Origin: Shewanella pealeana ATCC 700345
Lineage (GTDB): Bacteria; Pseudomonadota; Gammaproteobacteria; Enterobacterales; Shewanellaceae
NCBI RefSeq assembly: GCF_000018285.1
Contig: NC_009901.1
Span: 4,525,001 to 4,589,000 of the forward strand
Direction: 5' to 3'
Length of the DNA stretch: 64,000 nucleotides
Part shown: in pieces, positions 63,590-64,000 of the stretch
Layout: each line of letters begins with the position of its first letter
Position numbering within the stretch: the stretch's first letter is position 1
Notes under the pieces: model-generated
Database searches by the model: none
What the model saw: the letters and a program-made list of their open reading frames with translations, nothing else
Told to the model about the DNA's origin: nothing
Made by a program: the position numbers and the translations under genes

Positions 63590-64000
63590 TTAAGACTCCA
63601 TGTAGCCTTCTGGTAGCTCTTTAATTGTCGCTACACCCGATTCAATTGCTGCAATAGCAACGGCTTTAGCAACGTTTGGTAGAAGACGTGCATCGATTGG
63701 TTTAGGGATCACGTACTCAGGACCAAACTCTAGCGAGTCAACATTTGGGTAAGCTGCAAGCACAGACGCAGGAACAGGCTCTTTAGCTAATGCTGCAATA
63801 GCATGTACCGCTGCAATCTTCATCTCATCATTAATACTTGAAGCACGAACATCTAGCGCACCACGGAAAATGAATGGGAAGCAAAGTACATTGTTAACTT
63901 GGTTAGGATAATCACTACGACCCGTCCCCATGATCAAATCTTTACGCACGTCGTGTGCCAGTTCAGGCTTGATCTCAGGATCTGGGTTAGAACAAGCAAA
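63590..64000 (-). CDS. Malic enzyme (oxaloacetate-decarboxylating), C-terminal part
   Basis: The frame is open at the right edge, so only the last 136 residues are seen. They contain the NAD(P)-malic enzyme segment ACSNPDPEI, then [20 protein letters not shown] and [17 protein letters not shown]. The enzyme converts malate to pyruvate and CO2. The protein ends soon after [16 protein letters not shown], with no phosphotransacetylase-like extension, so it is the short (about 410-430 residue) type and not the large MaeB form. Cofactor preference cannot be judged. Confidence 0.92.
   Translation of the reverse strand, partial: FACSNPDPEIKPELAHDVRKDLIMGTGRSDYPNQVNNVLCFPFIFRGALDVRASSINDEMKIAAVHAIAALAKEPVPASVLAAYPNVDSLEFGPEYVIPKPIDARLLPNVAKAVAIAAIESGVATIKELPEGYMES

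Overview
The window looks like a chromosomal segment of a marine gammaproteobacterium, most likely Shewanella. The reasons are gene order and protein types: a complete MSHA type IV pilus locus runs into mreBCD-maf-rng-yhdP-nitrilase-tldD, pmbA is divergent from darP, and intergenic regions carry repeats of the kind I associate with Shewanella and its relatives. Assignment to the genus is inference; no rRNA gene is present and no database was searched.

Layout. 1-5 kb: the end of an MscS channel gene, then fhs, a MaoC-type protein and a TraB/GumN protein, with a mobile inverted-repeat element between fhs and the MaoC gene. 5-12.9 kb: small accessory genes, including an EAL-CBS-GGDEF protein, DUF3016 and DUF4240 proteins, small secreted proteins of unknown function, a double receiver protein, an HU protein and a TorF-type porin. 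12.9-18.7 kb: an AGCS sodium/amino-acid symporter and an arsenic operon read leftward (arsR, acr3, GAPDH, arsJ) with a decayed arsJ-like tail behind it. 18.9-26 kb: a lipoprotein hydrolase, pmbA/darP, an Ig-like lipoprotein and repeat-rich spacers. 26-30.8 kb: a four-gene export operon (TolC, HlyD, two ABC-2 permeases) with no ATPase gene. 30.9-42.3 kb: tldD, nitrilase, yhdP, rng, maf, mreD, mreC, mreB, all leftward. 42.5-63.4 kb: the MSHA locus, mshQ back to mshH(csrD). The window ends in a truncated malic enzyme gene.

How the genes work together. The msh genes encode a whole pilus machine: inner-membrane platform (mshI, I2, J, G), secretin and accessory proteins (mshL, K, M, N), extension ATPase (mshE), major and minor pilins (mshB, two mshA, C, D, O, P) and a large surface protein (mshQ). 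MshE carries the N-terminal motif that binds cyclic di-GMP in its family, and this window also encodes an EAL/GGDEF protein and the degenerate CsrD. The arsenic genes fit two exits: Acr3 for arsenite, and GAPDH plus ArsJ for arsenate as 1-arseno-3-phosphoglycerate.

The most unusual things seen are a hexanucleotide repeat that places five ATG codons in tandem at the start of the first mshA gene, a 15-bp minisatellite inside mshN, a mobile inverted-repeat family present as two full copies and one deleted copy, a second inverted-repeat family with TATACCCAA ends, and the relic of a second arsJ-like gene.
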